From NCBI RefSeq assembly GCF_003001675.1, contig NZ_PVYW01000012.1:124001-188000 (forward strand): a stretch of 64,000 nt of DNA. The letters are read 5' to 3'. Under the pieces are notes generated by a model that worked only from the letters and a program-made list of their open reading frames with translations, was not told the DNA's origin and made no database searches. This DNA comes from Cohnella sp. SGD-V74 (lineage in GTDB: Bacteria; Bacillota; Bacilli; Paenibacillales; Paenibacillaceae). A program made the translations under genes and the position numbers. Within the stretch, counting starts at the first letter, position 1; the number at the start of each line of letters is the position of its first letter. Shown here piece by piece: positions 43,900-53,700 of the stretch.

Positions 43900-46800
43900 A
43901 TGGAGACGAACAGGCATATCGGCCATGTGGAGCAGGTTCCTTTTTTTAGCGTGCTTAGTCTGAACGAGAAGCAAATGCTGTCGAAGCATGCGCGAATGCT
44001 TCGGTTCTCGATCGGACAGACGATTCAGGAGAAGGACGACATCCCGCAATATTTGTATTGCATCATCTCGGGAGAGATCCGAATGATCGACGAGCGGCCC
44101 GACGGATCGGAGAGCAGCCTCGGTCTGTTGAAGGACGGGGACAGCTTTGGGTGGGAGGGCGACGAAGAGCGGCCGGGTAATCCCGTCATATACAGCGCGG
44201 CAGGAAACGCGCTGCTGTTGGCCATTCCGATCGCAACGCTTCGCGAGCTGTTCGCGCATAATCCCGGGCTCAAACAGTTGCTCGCTACCTATATGTCGTC
44301 CCGCGCCGTCATGATGTTCCTTAGGCGCACGGCGCTCTTATCCACCGAAGATCATCAGGCGGTTCGGAAGTTCCTGGAACGGATGACCGTGATTCAAGCG
44401 GACAAGGGACAATCAATCGTACGCCAGGATGACGTGGGGGATGCGTTCTTTATCGTTCACGCGGGACATTGCGAGGTCGTCAAGGAAGAAGACGGCTCCG
44501 TCATCAACCGGCTCATCCCCGGCGACTTCTTCGGGGAGCTGGCTTTGCTTACGGGAGCGAGGCGCAAAGCGACGGTCGTAGCCGCCAGCGCCGCTCAGCT
44601 GTTTCGGTTGAGCAAGAACGACTTCGATGCGATGATCGTGGAACACCCGGCTCTGCGGACGGCGATCGAAAGCATTGCTTCCAATTACGTATCCGAATCT
44701 TCCAAATATGACGATGACGATGTTATGGGAGAGCTTGCGGTCACTTCCGGCCAAGCGGTCCGATGGGCGGAGGGGGATCGGAAACGTTCCGTTCGATTCC
44801 GTCTGCGCAATTATCCGATACGCTTGCAGCAGAACGAGATGGATTGCGGTCCCGCCTGTCTTGCTATGGTCATGGCCTATTACGGTTCGCGAATTCCAAT
44901 TGGCCGGATTCGGGAGCAAACGGAGATGTCGCGGTCCGGAAGCACGTTATACGGCTTGACGGAGACGGCGGAATCGCTGGGGCTCGCAGCGCAAGGCTTC
45001 ACAACGCAGCTCGATGCACTCTCCAGGATGAAGCTGCCCGTGATCGCGCATTGGAAGGGCGAACACTTCATCGTCGTATATGAGGTGACGAAAAAGCATG
45101 TTATGGTCGGCGACCCCGCGTACGGCTTGGAGAAAAAAAGCAGATCCGATTTCGAGGCGGGGTGGAGCGGGGCGATCTTGACGCTGACCCCGACGGATCG
45201 GCTTGCTTCCAATGAGCGAATGCGCAGCCCGGTTTCCCGATTTGTCACCTATGTGACTCCGAATCGCAAAGCGTTGATATCGCTTCTGATCACGTCGCTG
45301 CTCGTCCAATTGACCGCGCTTATGATTCCGATTTTTACGCAAGTCATTGTGGATAAGGCGCTCGTCAATGGAGAGGGTGATTTTCTCCGAATATTACTGG
45401 TCGGCATGCTTGGATTATCCCTCTGTTATGTTGTCTCCAATTCATTCAGGAATTTCATAGCGGCTCGAATCGCTCTGAAGATAGACATCGGGATGTTGGG
45501 TGATTTCTATAAGCACTTGCTAAGCTTACCCTTGTCTTTCTTCTTCGCTCGAACGATCGGTGATCTGACAAGCCGAGTGGGGGAGAATCAGAAAATCCGT
45601 AGAATGCTGACGACCGGGGCGGTCCAACTGATGCTTGACTCCCTGACGATCGTCATTTATGGGACGCTCATGTTCGTCTATCATGTGAAGCTGTCGTTTA
45701 TCGCGTTTGCCATCCTTCCCTGTTATATAGCGCTCGTGCTTCTCTTCTCCCCACTGATGCGCCGGAACAGCCGCAAGCAGTTCGAAGCGGAGGCGGAGTC
45801 ACAGACGACGATGGTCGAAGCCATCAAGCTGATCTCGACCGTTAAGGCGCTTGCCGCGGAACCTACGATCCGCTGGAAGCTGATGGACAAGCTGCAACTT
45901 TCGCTGAAACAGCGAATCAAAGCCATTCAGCTGCTGGTAGCCTCGGAGACGATAGCGGATTTTATCAAGATGATCGGCAACGCCTTAGTGCTATATGGAG
46001 GCGCTGTGTTCGTCATGCGCGGTCAACTGACAGTGGGACAATTCGTTGCATTCTTGTCTGTTTACTTTACGGTTACGCAATCGATTACCCAGATGCTGCA
46101 GATGCTCAACGATATTATGGAAGTGCGGGTCTCGATGGAGCGGATCGACGACGTATTCAGAGCAATTCCGGAAGAGCTGGAGCCACAGAATATGCGGAGA
46201 TTGGCGGCGCTGAAAGGCAGCATTCAGTTCGACAACGTCTCGTTTCGCTACAGCAAGGACGGTCCCAACATCTTGCAGCAGATCAATCTAAAGATCGAGC
46301 CTGGGCAGACGGTTGCGCTTGTCGGAAGGAGCGGTGCCGGCAAATCTACGTTTGCGAATTTGCTGACCAAGCTGTTTGCTCCTTCGAGCGGGACGATTCG
46401 TATCGACGGACACGACATACGGCAGATTCATGCCGCTTCCTTGCGCCGCAAGATCGGAATCGTTCAGCAAGAGAACAGGGTATTCCGCGCCACGATTCAA
46501 GACAATATCGCGATCCGCTTCCCGTCCGCTACGCTTGAAGAAGTTGAGGCGGCCGCGAAGCTGGCGGGGGCCTACGATTTTATAGCCGCGTTGCCGCTCG
46601 GGTTCAAGACGATGATCGGAGAAGGGGGGTTAAGCCTCTCCGGAGGGCAATTGCAACGAATCGCCATTGCGAGAGCGCTGCTTGGCGAGCCGGGTATTCT
46701 GATTTTCGACGAGGCGACCAGCGCGCTGGATTCGGAGTCGGAGCGAATCATTCAGCAGAATATGGATACGATGCTGAAGGGCCGCACCTGCCTGATCATT

Positions 46801-46941
46801 GCCCACCGTCTAAGTACGGTGCAGAAGGCGGATATGATCGTCGTATTGGATCGCGGAGCTGTTGTGGAGACCGGTTCCCATGCAGAACTGATCGAATCCA
46901 AAGGGCTTTATTATTACTTGATCAGCCAGCAGTTGAGTTAA
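43900..46941 (+). CDS. Peptidase-containing ABC exporter with tandem cyclic-nucleotide-binding domains
   Basis: A 1013-residue single-chain exporter. Residues about 15-120 and 145-255 are two cNMP-binding-like barrels; the second has GDFFGELALLTGARRKATV, a phosphate-binding cassette. About 300-430 is a C39 peptidase with Cys316 (EMDCGPAC), His389 and Asp405. About 455-740 is a six-helix ABC membrane domain. About 770-1010 is the ATPase: Walker A 809-817 (GRSGAGKST), LSGGQ 913-917, Asp937-Glu938, His969. All catalytic residues are intact. It should cleave the GG peptide and export the product, gated by a cyclic nucleotide or similar ligand. Confidence 0.9.
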   Translation: METNRHIGHVEQVPFFSVLSLNEKQMLSKHARMLRFSIGQTIQEKDDIPQYLYCIISGEIRMIDERPDGSESSLGLLKDGDSFGWEGDEERPGNPVIYSAAGNALLLAIPIATLRELFAHNPGLKQLLATYMSSRAVMMFLRRTALLSTEDHQAVRKFLERMTVIQADKGQSIVRQDDVGDAFFIVHAGHCEVVKEEDGSVINRLIPGDFFGELALLTGARRKATVVAASAAQLFRLSKNDFDAMIVEHPALRTAIESIASNYVSESSKYDDDDVMGELAVTSGQAVRWAEGDRKRSVRFRLRNYPIRLQQNEMDCGPACLAMVMAYYGSRIPIGRIREQTEMSRSGSTLYGLTETAESLGLAAQGFTTQLDALSRMKLPVIAHWKGEHFIVVYEVTKKHVMVGDPAYGLEKKSRSDFEAGWSGAILTLTPTDRLASNERMRSPVSRFVTYVTPNRKALISLLITSLLVQLTALMIPIFTQVIVDKALVNGEGDFLRILLVGMLGLSLCYVVSNSFRNFIAARIALKIDIGMLGDFYKHLLSLPLSFFFARTIGDLTSRVGENQKIRRMLTTGAVQLMLDSLTIVIYGTLMFVYHVKLSFIAFAILPCYIALVLLFSPLMRRNSRKQFEAEAESQTTMVEAIKLISTVKALAAEPTIRWKLMDKLQLSLKQRIKAIQLLVASETIADFIKMIGNALVLYGGAVFVMRGQLTVGQFVAFLSVYFTVTQSITQMLQMLNDIMEVRVSMERIDDVFRAIPEELEPQNMRRLAALKGSIQFDNVSFRYSKDGPNILQQINLKIEPGQTVALVGRSGAGKSTFANLLTKLFAPSSGTIRIDGHDIRQIHAASLRRKIGIVQQENRVFRATIQDNIAIRFPSATLEEVEAAAKLAGAYDFIAALPLGFKTMIGEGGLSLSGGQLQRIAIARALLGEPGILIFDEATSALDSESERIIQQNMDTMLKGRTCLIIAHRLSTVQKADMIVVLDRGAVVETGSHAELIESKGLYYYLISQQLS

Positions 46942-47140
46942 AAGGCGGCAGAAGGAAACACGGACGGCAGACCCGTCGTCTGGCGCCAAAGTCGACAGCA
47001 GCCTATGTGCGAGGCGTCTCTGCAGGACGGACATCTCTCATAGGATCATTTTGCAGGCGCAACTGAAGATATTGCAGCTCAAGTTCCGGATTTGCAAGCA
47101 GCGACTGAAGTATACTGCACGAGCCAGACAGGAAAAACTC

Positions 47141-47186
47141 CCCTTACAATAGCAGGTTTTATTATTTCACCTGTCTACTGTAAGGG
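47141..47186. terminator. Two-part hairpin between convergent genes
   Basis: CCCTTACA/TGTAAGGG with an inner CAGGT/ACCTG pairing closes a T-rich loop. It lies between the exporter (plus) and the Gly-rich protein (minus) and may stop both transcripts. The rest of 46942-47222 shows no gene. Confidence 0.55.
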
Positions 47187-47222
47187 CAGCATCTCACTTC
47201 CCTTGCACCGCTATTTCTACTC

Positions 47223-47633
47223 TTAAAGTGAGTTCAAGTAATCGTCAATCACTGCCTGGATTTGTTGTTTAGTGGACCCAGCACTTAATGAACCGCCGGA
47301 AACACCACCCATACCTCCACCACCGAAGCCCCCGCCTGGATCTCCTCCATATTGCGATTGAAGGTAGATGAGGATACCAGCTATGTTCAAGTCTGTAACT
47401 CCGACGAGACCAGCGAGATCAAAAGCTTCTTTGTCAGGTTCAGTTCCATAACCATATGCAAAATAATAATTGATTGCTGTTAAATAAATGGTCTCGGTGA
47501 CAATCGTTTGAATCTGACTTTTATTTTTGGGTTGCGCTCTTAAAGGGTAATCATAGTCTTGCAATATGCCTTGGATACCGTATAGGTTCTCGGATGTAAC
47601 CCCCGTAATTCCCGCATCGGAAAAAGTCGTCAC
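47223..47633 (-). CDS. Unknown protein with internal AG-GVT repeat and Gly-rich segment
   Basis: A 136-residue protein starting with GTG. Two related segments are visible: FSDAGITGVTSENLYGIQGIL near the N-terminus and FDLAGLVGVTDLNIAGILIY near residue 72, each followed by a helix-forming stretch. A Gly-rich part (GGDPGGGFGGGGMGG) and a terminal helix IQAVIDDYLNSL follow. The repeat resembles modules of large surface adhesins. The frame upstream is closed by TAA only ten codons before, and the ribosome site is weak, so this may be a truncated adhesin remnant rather than an intact gene. Confidence 0.5.
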   Translation of the reverse strand: MTTFSDAGITGVTSENLYGIQGILQDYDYPLRAQPKNKSQIQTIVTETIYLTAINYYFAYGYGTEPDKEAFDLAGLVGVTDLNIAGILIYLQSQYGGDPGGGFGGGGMGGVSGGSLSAGSTKQQIQAVIDDYLNSL

Positions 47634-47668
47634 AGTAACTTCATCCCAATCACGGCTTTAATGTTACT

Positions 47669-50638
47669 CTAAGAAAGAGAGTTCAAATATGCTCTTAATC
47701 TTTCCCATCCCTCCGATTCTTCGTTCGAGGCAATTCGAAATTGTTGGAAGTTCGCATAACGACACAAATTGTCTTTGTTTTTGTCGTTTTCAATAGTTTT
47801 CGAGTCCCGCCTATGGTATTCTCCGTCGTACTCTATGGAACATAGTGGCTGAAGAGATTCCTTCTCATAGATGACAAAGTCCATATGGCTTGTAAAATAA
47901 TATGATTTTAATGTACCGTCTAACTCAAAATTAATGGATAATACATCTTTGATTGGAACTTTCGGAAATACAATTAACGGCATGCCGCCTAGGTAGATTT
48001 GAAGTTTGTTATAAATCATGCGTTCTCCCTGATGCATAAGTGCTTTGCGGCTCTCTTGTCTAATGATACGGTTAAATTCAATCGACAATTCAATAGCAGG
48101 ACGGTGAAAGCTGTTTGCTTCTATAGAATAAATATAATGACTCAACTTAGTTAAATAACCATGACCGTTATCTATTTCCGCCAGATTTCCAACAAGAATA
48201 AAGTAATCCACAGCTCGAGTCAGGGCAACATTAATCAAACGGTAGCTATTTTGAACAAACTCTATTTGGAATGCAGTCGATCCACTTGAAATGACCGTGC
48301 TAAATATAATTGCTCGGCATTCCCCACCCTGAAATGTATGAACGGTCCCTATCTTAATGTTCGAATTATGACGGAATGCTTCTATTAATTTATTTTTCTG
48401 AGCAGCAAACGGAGTTACGATACCAATCTGAGTGACACCATTTTGTTCCAATTTAGTCACAATCGATTTAACTTCATTTATTTCTTGGCGGTTATAAGTT
48501 CCCGACACGAATCCGTATACATTTGTCGAAAATATTCCGTACTGATAAGGCCTTCTTTCTGGCTCTTGACGTATCATGCGCAATCGTCCGCGATAGAAAT
48601 GTTGATTGCTGAACGAGGCTATAGACGGAATACAGCGATAATGGTAACTAAGCAGGTGCTTTCCGTTTTCACTGTGTAGGCAGGATTGCTCTGCCCTCTC
48701 GAATGCTGAGATATTACGAAAACAGTAGGGCACAGGATCGATACCGGGAACATATCTGTCTAATAGTGTTTTACTATAAGACTCTTCCAACGAAGTGATA
48801 TGACTTAACTGATGAATATCCCCGAAAAAACAAGCCCTTCTAGATGATTGTAATAGAGAAAATACACTTGGAATAGAACATTGTGATGATTCATCTATAA
48901 TGGCCAAGTCAACTGACGTTCCATACGGAATACAACTACGAGCCGACAAATTACTTATCAATAGAACAGGAAATAACCTCACAAAAGAAGAGAAAGCTGA
49001 GGCTGTTGCGCGAATTCTTCCATCCTGATGGAGTTCTTTGAGTAGACCTTCAATATTTATCATTTCTTTTGCATCTAAAAGAATGGATTTTGCATTGCGA
49101 AGCCACTGTGTACGAATAATAATGAGATCGACTTTGTTTTTCTCTTTATATAGATTTTTCAAGGTATCAGGCTGTTCGTTTTGATACTTCTGAAGTTGTA
49201 AAAATTCATCTTTATATTGTTTAAGACGCTGCTCCAAATTAATTACTTTTACGACTTCTTCACACAGAGCAAGCGAATGTGTTGGCTTCGAAGCATCAAT
49301 ATATTCCCATAATTGTGAGGCATCAATTGAGCGCAAGTACTTCTTTATACGGCGTTTCATATAGGCATCTATCTTTTGGGCAATGAAGGAACGAAACTTA
49401 CGAAAAATATCATTACCAAATAGTTGTAAAGGTTCGTCAACAAGCTCGCGCAAGCGTGTTTCAAGACGACTACTGGATAAGGCGAGCGCTTCAAAATCAC
49501 TTTTCATAGTCATCAAGTGATTAAGACGTAAACGATCATTTAGAATTTGAATTAAACTATGTAATTGGTCGACTGTACTCGTTAAATCAATTAATTGTTG
49601 TTCAACGTGCTCTAGTTGATTGATTTCCTTCATTAAAATTTCGGATTTTGTTACATAAGAAATGTAACTTTCTTCAGAAGTTGGGTTTCCCATCTCTCGT
49701 TGCATTCGTTCAATAGCAGATTGGATTTTTACAACTTCTTTTTTATTGTGTGAGAGGCTCCCTAGACGAACAAAACCAAAAAATTGTTGATCGATTCCTT
49801 CCTCTTCTAATTTTTCAACGATATTGTTTACTGCTTGATTGTTTGTGCTGGCGACGACACATGTTTCCTGGCGGTCAATCTGATTTGCTATTAAATTTAA
49901 GATTGTCTGAGTTTTCCCTGTACCAGGTGGGCCTTTGATAATGCTCACTGTCTGTTGAATATCTAAAAGTGAAACATTTTGCGGATAATTGCTAGGAACA
50001 AAATGCAAAGGTATTCTCTCGGCTGCGTCTTGCCTTGGTAATGAATAGCTATGGTTAAGAAAGCTACTGAGTACTGAACTTGGTTGACGTTTATCCGCGA
50101 GAATTGCTTGAATTTCGTTTACAATTAAGTAATTACTTGAACTCTTATTCTCTACTTGGACCATTACGTAATTGGGTATTATACTTTGTTTGTTGTATTC
50201 AGTATAATCCAATAATTTCTCAAAATTATGCTCGTCCTGTAAAAAAGCCTTAGGATCAGAAGCGAAATGTTCTTTTAGTTGGTTTATAGCATCGATTGAA
50301 CGTTTATCAGAAATAGACTTGAACACTTCTTGATGAAATCCGACTTGATCTGCTTTGAAAAAATCAAGATCCGATTGGAAGGTCGAACTATTCCAAAGAA
50401 GCAATGGGAACAGAGAAGCCTTGTGTCCCTGTCCCTTTTGCACCAAGGGGTAACCAAACATAATTGTATGTTCATCAATTATTTGATTGCTTATCTTCTC
50501 ATATCTTTTATGAACATTTTCCACTTCATTTGGATCGACTTGTAACGATTCCAACTCCTGTTGCTTGAGTTGTATCGAATAATAACTTTCGTATTTCAGG
50601 CATTCCAAATAATATTGGAGCAAATTTTTAATTAACAA
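47669..50638 (-). CDS. SF1 (Upf1-like) helicase fused to a DUF2726-like nuclease domain
   Basis: About 989 residues from TTG 50638, which follows GGAGGG; the frame is open to GTG 50701, which lacks a ribosome site. With the longer numbering, Walker A GPPGTGKT is at 257-264. DESSQ (motif II) and NVALTRAVDYF (motif VI) complete a Dna2/Upf1-type helicase. The last 100 residues hold HMDFVIY, SIEYDGEYHRRD and a K-rich helix, a PD-(D/E)XK-type nuclease like DUF2726. The gene is AT-rich and divergent from an Avs-like gene. A nucleic-acid-degrading anti-phage role is inferred. Confidence 0.8.
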   Translation of the reverse strand: MLIKNLLQYYLECLKYESYYSIQLKQQELESLQVDPNEVENVHKRYEKISNQIIDEHTIMFGYPLVQKGQGHKASLFPLLLWNSSTFQSDLDFFKADQVGFHQEVFKSISDKRSIDAINQLKEHFASDPKAFLQDEHNFEKLLDYTEYNKQSIIPNYVMVQVENKSSSNYLIVNEIQAILADKRQPSSVLSSFLNHSYSLPRQDAAERIPLHFVPSNYPQNVSLLDIQQTVSIIKGPPGTGKTQTILNLIANQIDRQETCVVASTNNQAVNNIVEKLEEEGIDQQFFGFVRLGSLSHNKKEVVKIQSAIERMQREMGNPTSEESYISYVTKSEILMKEINQLEHVEQQLIDLTSTVDQLHSLIQILNDRLRLNHLMTMKSDFEALALSSSRLETRLRELVDEPLQLFGNDIFRKFRSFIAQKIDAYMKRRIKKYLRSIDASQLWEYIDASKPTHSLALCEEVVKVINLEQRLKQYKDEFLQLQKYQNEQPDTLKNLYKEKNKVDLIIIRTQWLRNAKSILLDAKEMINIEGLLKELHQDGRIRATASAFSSFVRLFPVLLISNLSARSCIPYGTSVDLAIIDESSQCSIPSVFSLLQSSRRACFFGDIHQLSHITSLEESYSKTLLDRYVPGIDPVPYCFRNISAFERAEQSCLHSENGKHLLSYHYRCIPSIASFSNQHFYRGRLRMIRQEPERRPYQYGIFSTNVYGFVSGTYNRQEINEVKSIVTKLEQNGVTQIGIVTPFAAQKNKLIEAFRHNSNIKIGTVHTFQGGECRAIIFSTVISSGSTAFQIEFVQNSYRLINVALTRAVDYFILVGNLAEIDNGHGYLTKLSHYIYSIEANSFHRPAIELSIEFNRIIRQESRKALMHQGERMIYNKLQIYLGGMPLIVFPKVPIKDVLSINFELDGTLKSYYFTSHMDFVIYEKESLQPLCSIEYDGEYHRRDSKTIENDKNKDNLCRYANFQQFRIASNEESEGWERLRAYLNSLS

Positions 50639-50793
50639 AAGACCCTCCGTATAATAAATAATTGGGATTATGGTACTATTTGTATTATCGGATATTATCA
50701 CTGAGGAGCTTAGAGAAGAAATAGACGATTATTGGAAAAGTACACGTACTAATTTAATAATCCCATTATAAAAGTCTTTTGAGGAGGTTCAGT

Positions 50794-53700
50794 ATGCCGT
50801 ATGAATCAGGCGGAAGAGCTGATAAACGTGGAAATAGATTTGAAATTAGATGGGTAATCCATCAGATTCTTAAAGTGTTGGACGAGAGACTAGATTTTAT
50901 TACTTTGGAAGCTCTTGGGGATGAAGAACGGGGAGTTGATATATGGATTGGAAGAAAGAATGGCATCAGGGAAGCACAACAATGCAAAGGCAGAAATGCA
51001 AGTAAGGAGTATTGGGACTACGGTACAGCTAATGCAAGAGGAATTTTTACAAATTGGAAGTTCCAATTAGAAAGAAATGAGTTAAACACAGTTGCATTGG
51101 TATCCCCATTAGCTTTTACACTACTGGAGGACCTAGTGGATAGAGCAAAAAATACTAGTAACGTTCCCCAAGATTTTTATCATAACCAGATACTTACTTC
51201 AAGCAAGGAACTACAAGATTTCTTCAAAAACTTTTGTAAATCAATGGATATAATATTCGAAGAAGATGCTGATCTTATAAAATGTATTTCTCTTCTGAGA
51301 AGAATATCATATCGTCAGTTTCCAGATAGCGAATTAAAAGAAATAGTCTTATCAAAAATAAATTATCTGTTCCTTGGTGATGAGGTAGACATATATGAGG
51401 CTTTAGTTACTTGGGTTATAGATGGAGACATTTTAGGAAAACAAATTAACCAAACCGTCGTGTATCAACTACTTAGTGAAAAAGGAATTAGATTAAGAAA
51501 TCTTGCCATGGATAGTCGAGTTGTTCCAAGACTGAAGGAATTGAATCGAGAATATAGATCAGTATTCATTCCATTAAATAATGAATTAATTGAAAGAACG
51601 GAATTTGCCTTGTGTAGAAAAGTAATACAAGAAGGAGAGTCCTTGATTATTCACGGAAAAGCTGGAAGAGGAAAAAGTGGCTGTACAGAGGATATTATCA
51701 ACTATTGTCTTGAAAGTGGCATACCCTATCTAGCGATTAAACTGGATAAACGCCTTCCAAGTGGAACTGCGGAAAGATGGGGCGAAGATTTAGGATTTCC
51801 TAGTTCTATAGTTCATTGTATTCATAGTATATCTAAAACTGAAAATACAGTAATTATTTTGGATCAGTTAGATGCATTGCGTTGGACTCTAGCACATTCT
51901 AGAGATGCCTTACTAGTATGCGCTCAAATTATTGATCAAATAGAGAGAGTGAACTTGGAAAGAGAAAATAAAATTTCTGTGATCTTTGTATGTAGGACGT
52001 ATGACTTGGAAAACGATAATAATATTAAATTGTTGTTTAAACAAGATGAAATGAAAAACGAAAGAATTAAGTGGAATAAAATTCAAGTTAATGAGTTGAA
52101 TGATGAGACAGTAAAAACTGTTATTGGAAACCGTTATGATGGCCTCACAGGCAAATTGAAAGAAATACTTCGCATACCAAGTAATTTATACATTTGGAGA
52201 CAGTTGGATACTAGTAAAGAATATAACGAATGTTCGAATGCAAGTCATCTAGTTTTAGAATGGTGGATACAATTAGAACGCAAATGTTTCGAGTATGGTT
52301 TGCATGAGAGAGAGCTGAATGAAACTAAGGGGAAAATCATTACTTATTTTTACAAATTAGGTCGATTGTCTATTCCATTAAATTTATTAAGTATCAATAG
52401 ATCGAGCCTCGAGTTTTTATCTTCAAATGGTTTCCTTGTCATACAAGAGAATAAAATTTCATTTGCTCATCAAACAATATTAGATTGTTTCATAGCCGAT
52501 CTGATGCTTAAACAATACTATGAAACCGGAAATATATTGGAAGTTATCGGGGACAGGGAAAAACAGACTCCTGGTAGAAGATATCAAGTGCAGATGTTGT
52601 TGCAGAATTTAATCGAGATTGATACTGAAGATTTTCTTAATGCGGGTCAAAGAGTGTTAGCATCTGATCAGGTTAGATATAGTGTGAAGTTCGTCTTTTT
52701 TGAAGTCTTGAATCAGTTGGATATTTTGGATGAGACTATAATGAACTATATAGTTGAAAATTGTGAACACGTGATCTATGGTCCGCAAATAATCAATAAT
52801 GTTATATATTCAAAACCTCAATATATTAGATTGCTTCGAGACCACGGAGTGCTAGACCAATGGTTTAAAAACACGGAGAAGAAAAATATCTTATTTAATC
52901 TGATAAGAAGCATGTCACCTAATTATGAAAGAGAAGATGTTGCATTTATAGAGAAGTATGCATTCCAAACTCAAGAGGACGATAATAACTTTTCGCGATG
53001 TTTTCTACATGATATTAGTGTAGATACCGATGAGATGTTTGAATTGCGAATGAATTTCTATCAAAGTTATCCTCAAATGATAGATAGTTACCTTGATTTT
53101 AAGACAATGTTTAAAAATTGTGAAATGAGAGCAATACGATTGTTTGCATGTCTTTTAGAAAACAAACTGAATACACAGTTTGAGACTATATATGAATATG
53201 AAGACGAATTTTTGCGAGAGGATTCGGAACTATTAATAGAAAACAGTTTGGAAGTTATCGATTTATTGTTGTCATATATTCCGATTTCAAAAGATGAAAT
53301 ATCGTCTTTGAGCGATTGGTCGGAAAGATACGTTCACCGAAGAAGTCTTGAAAGGACATGCATTCAAATTATTAAAAAAGCGAATGCAGCGTTGATTACG
53401 TCAAATCCAGAAAAATTTTGGGAACGATATAGAAAATATATGGGGACAGGAAATGATTTATTTAATGAGATAATACTAGATGGATTATTGAAATTACCCT
53501 ATTTATACAGTGATGCTGTCATCGAGTACATTTATAGTAATTTTGATAATACCTTATTTGAAAAAACAAGTGGTAACGGAGATGAACTGTTACTTGCCAA
53601 ACAAGTTCTAGCAAGGCATGGCGAACATTGTTGTAAAGAAGTTTTTAATTTGTTGGAACAGAAAGTGATTATATATATATCACCAGAAGCTAAAGAATTA

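Noticed and set aside
42908..46941. Lanthipeptide, sactipeptide or thiazole-type RiPP cluster
   Set aside because: No LanM, radical SAM or YcaO gene is present, and the peptide has no Cys, Ser or Thr after the GG site.
47044..47226. Open plus-strand frame after the exporter gene
   Set aside because: It has no start codon, ribosome site or recognisable motif, and contains the intergenic hairpin.
48443..48679. Plus-strand small frame inside the helicase gene
   Set aside because: Antisense to conserved helicase motifs, with no ribosome site or homology pattern.
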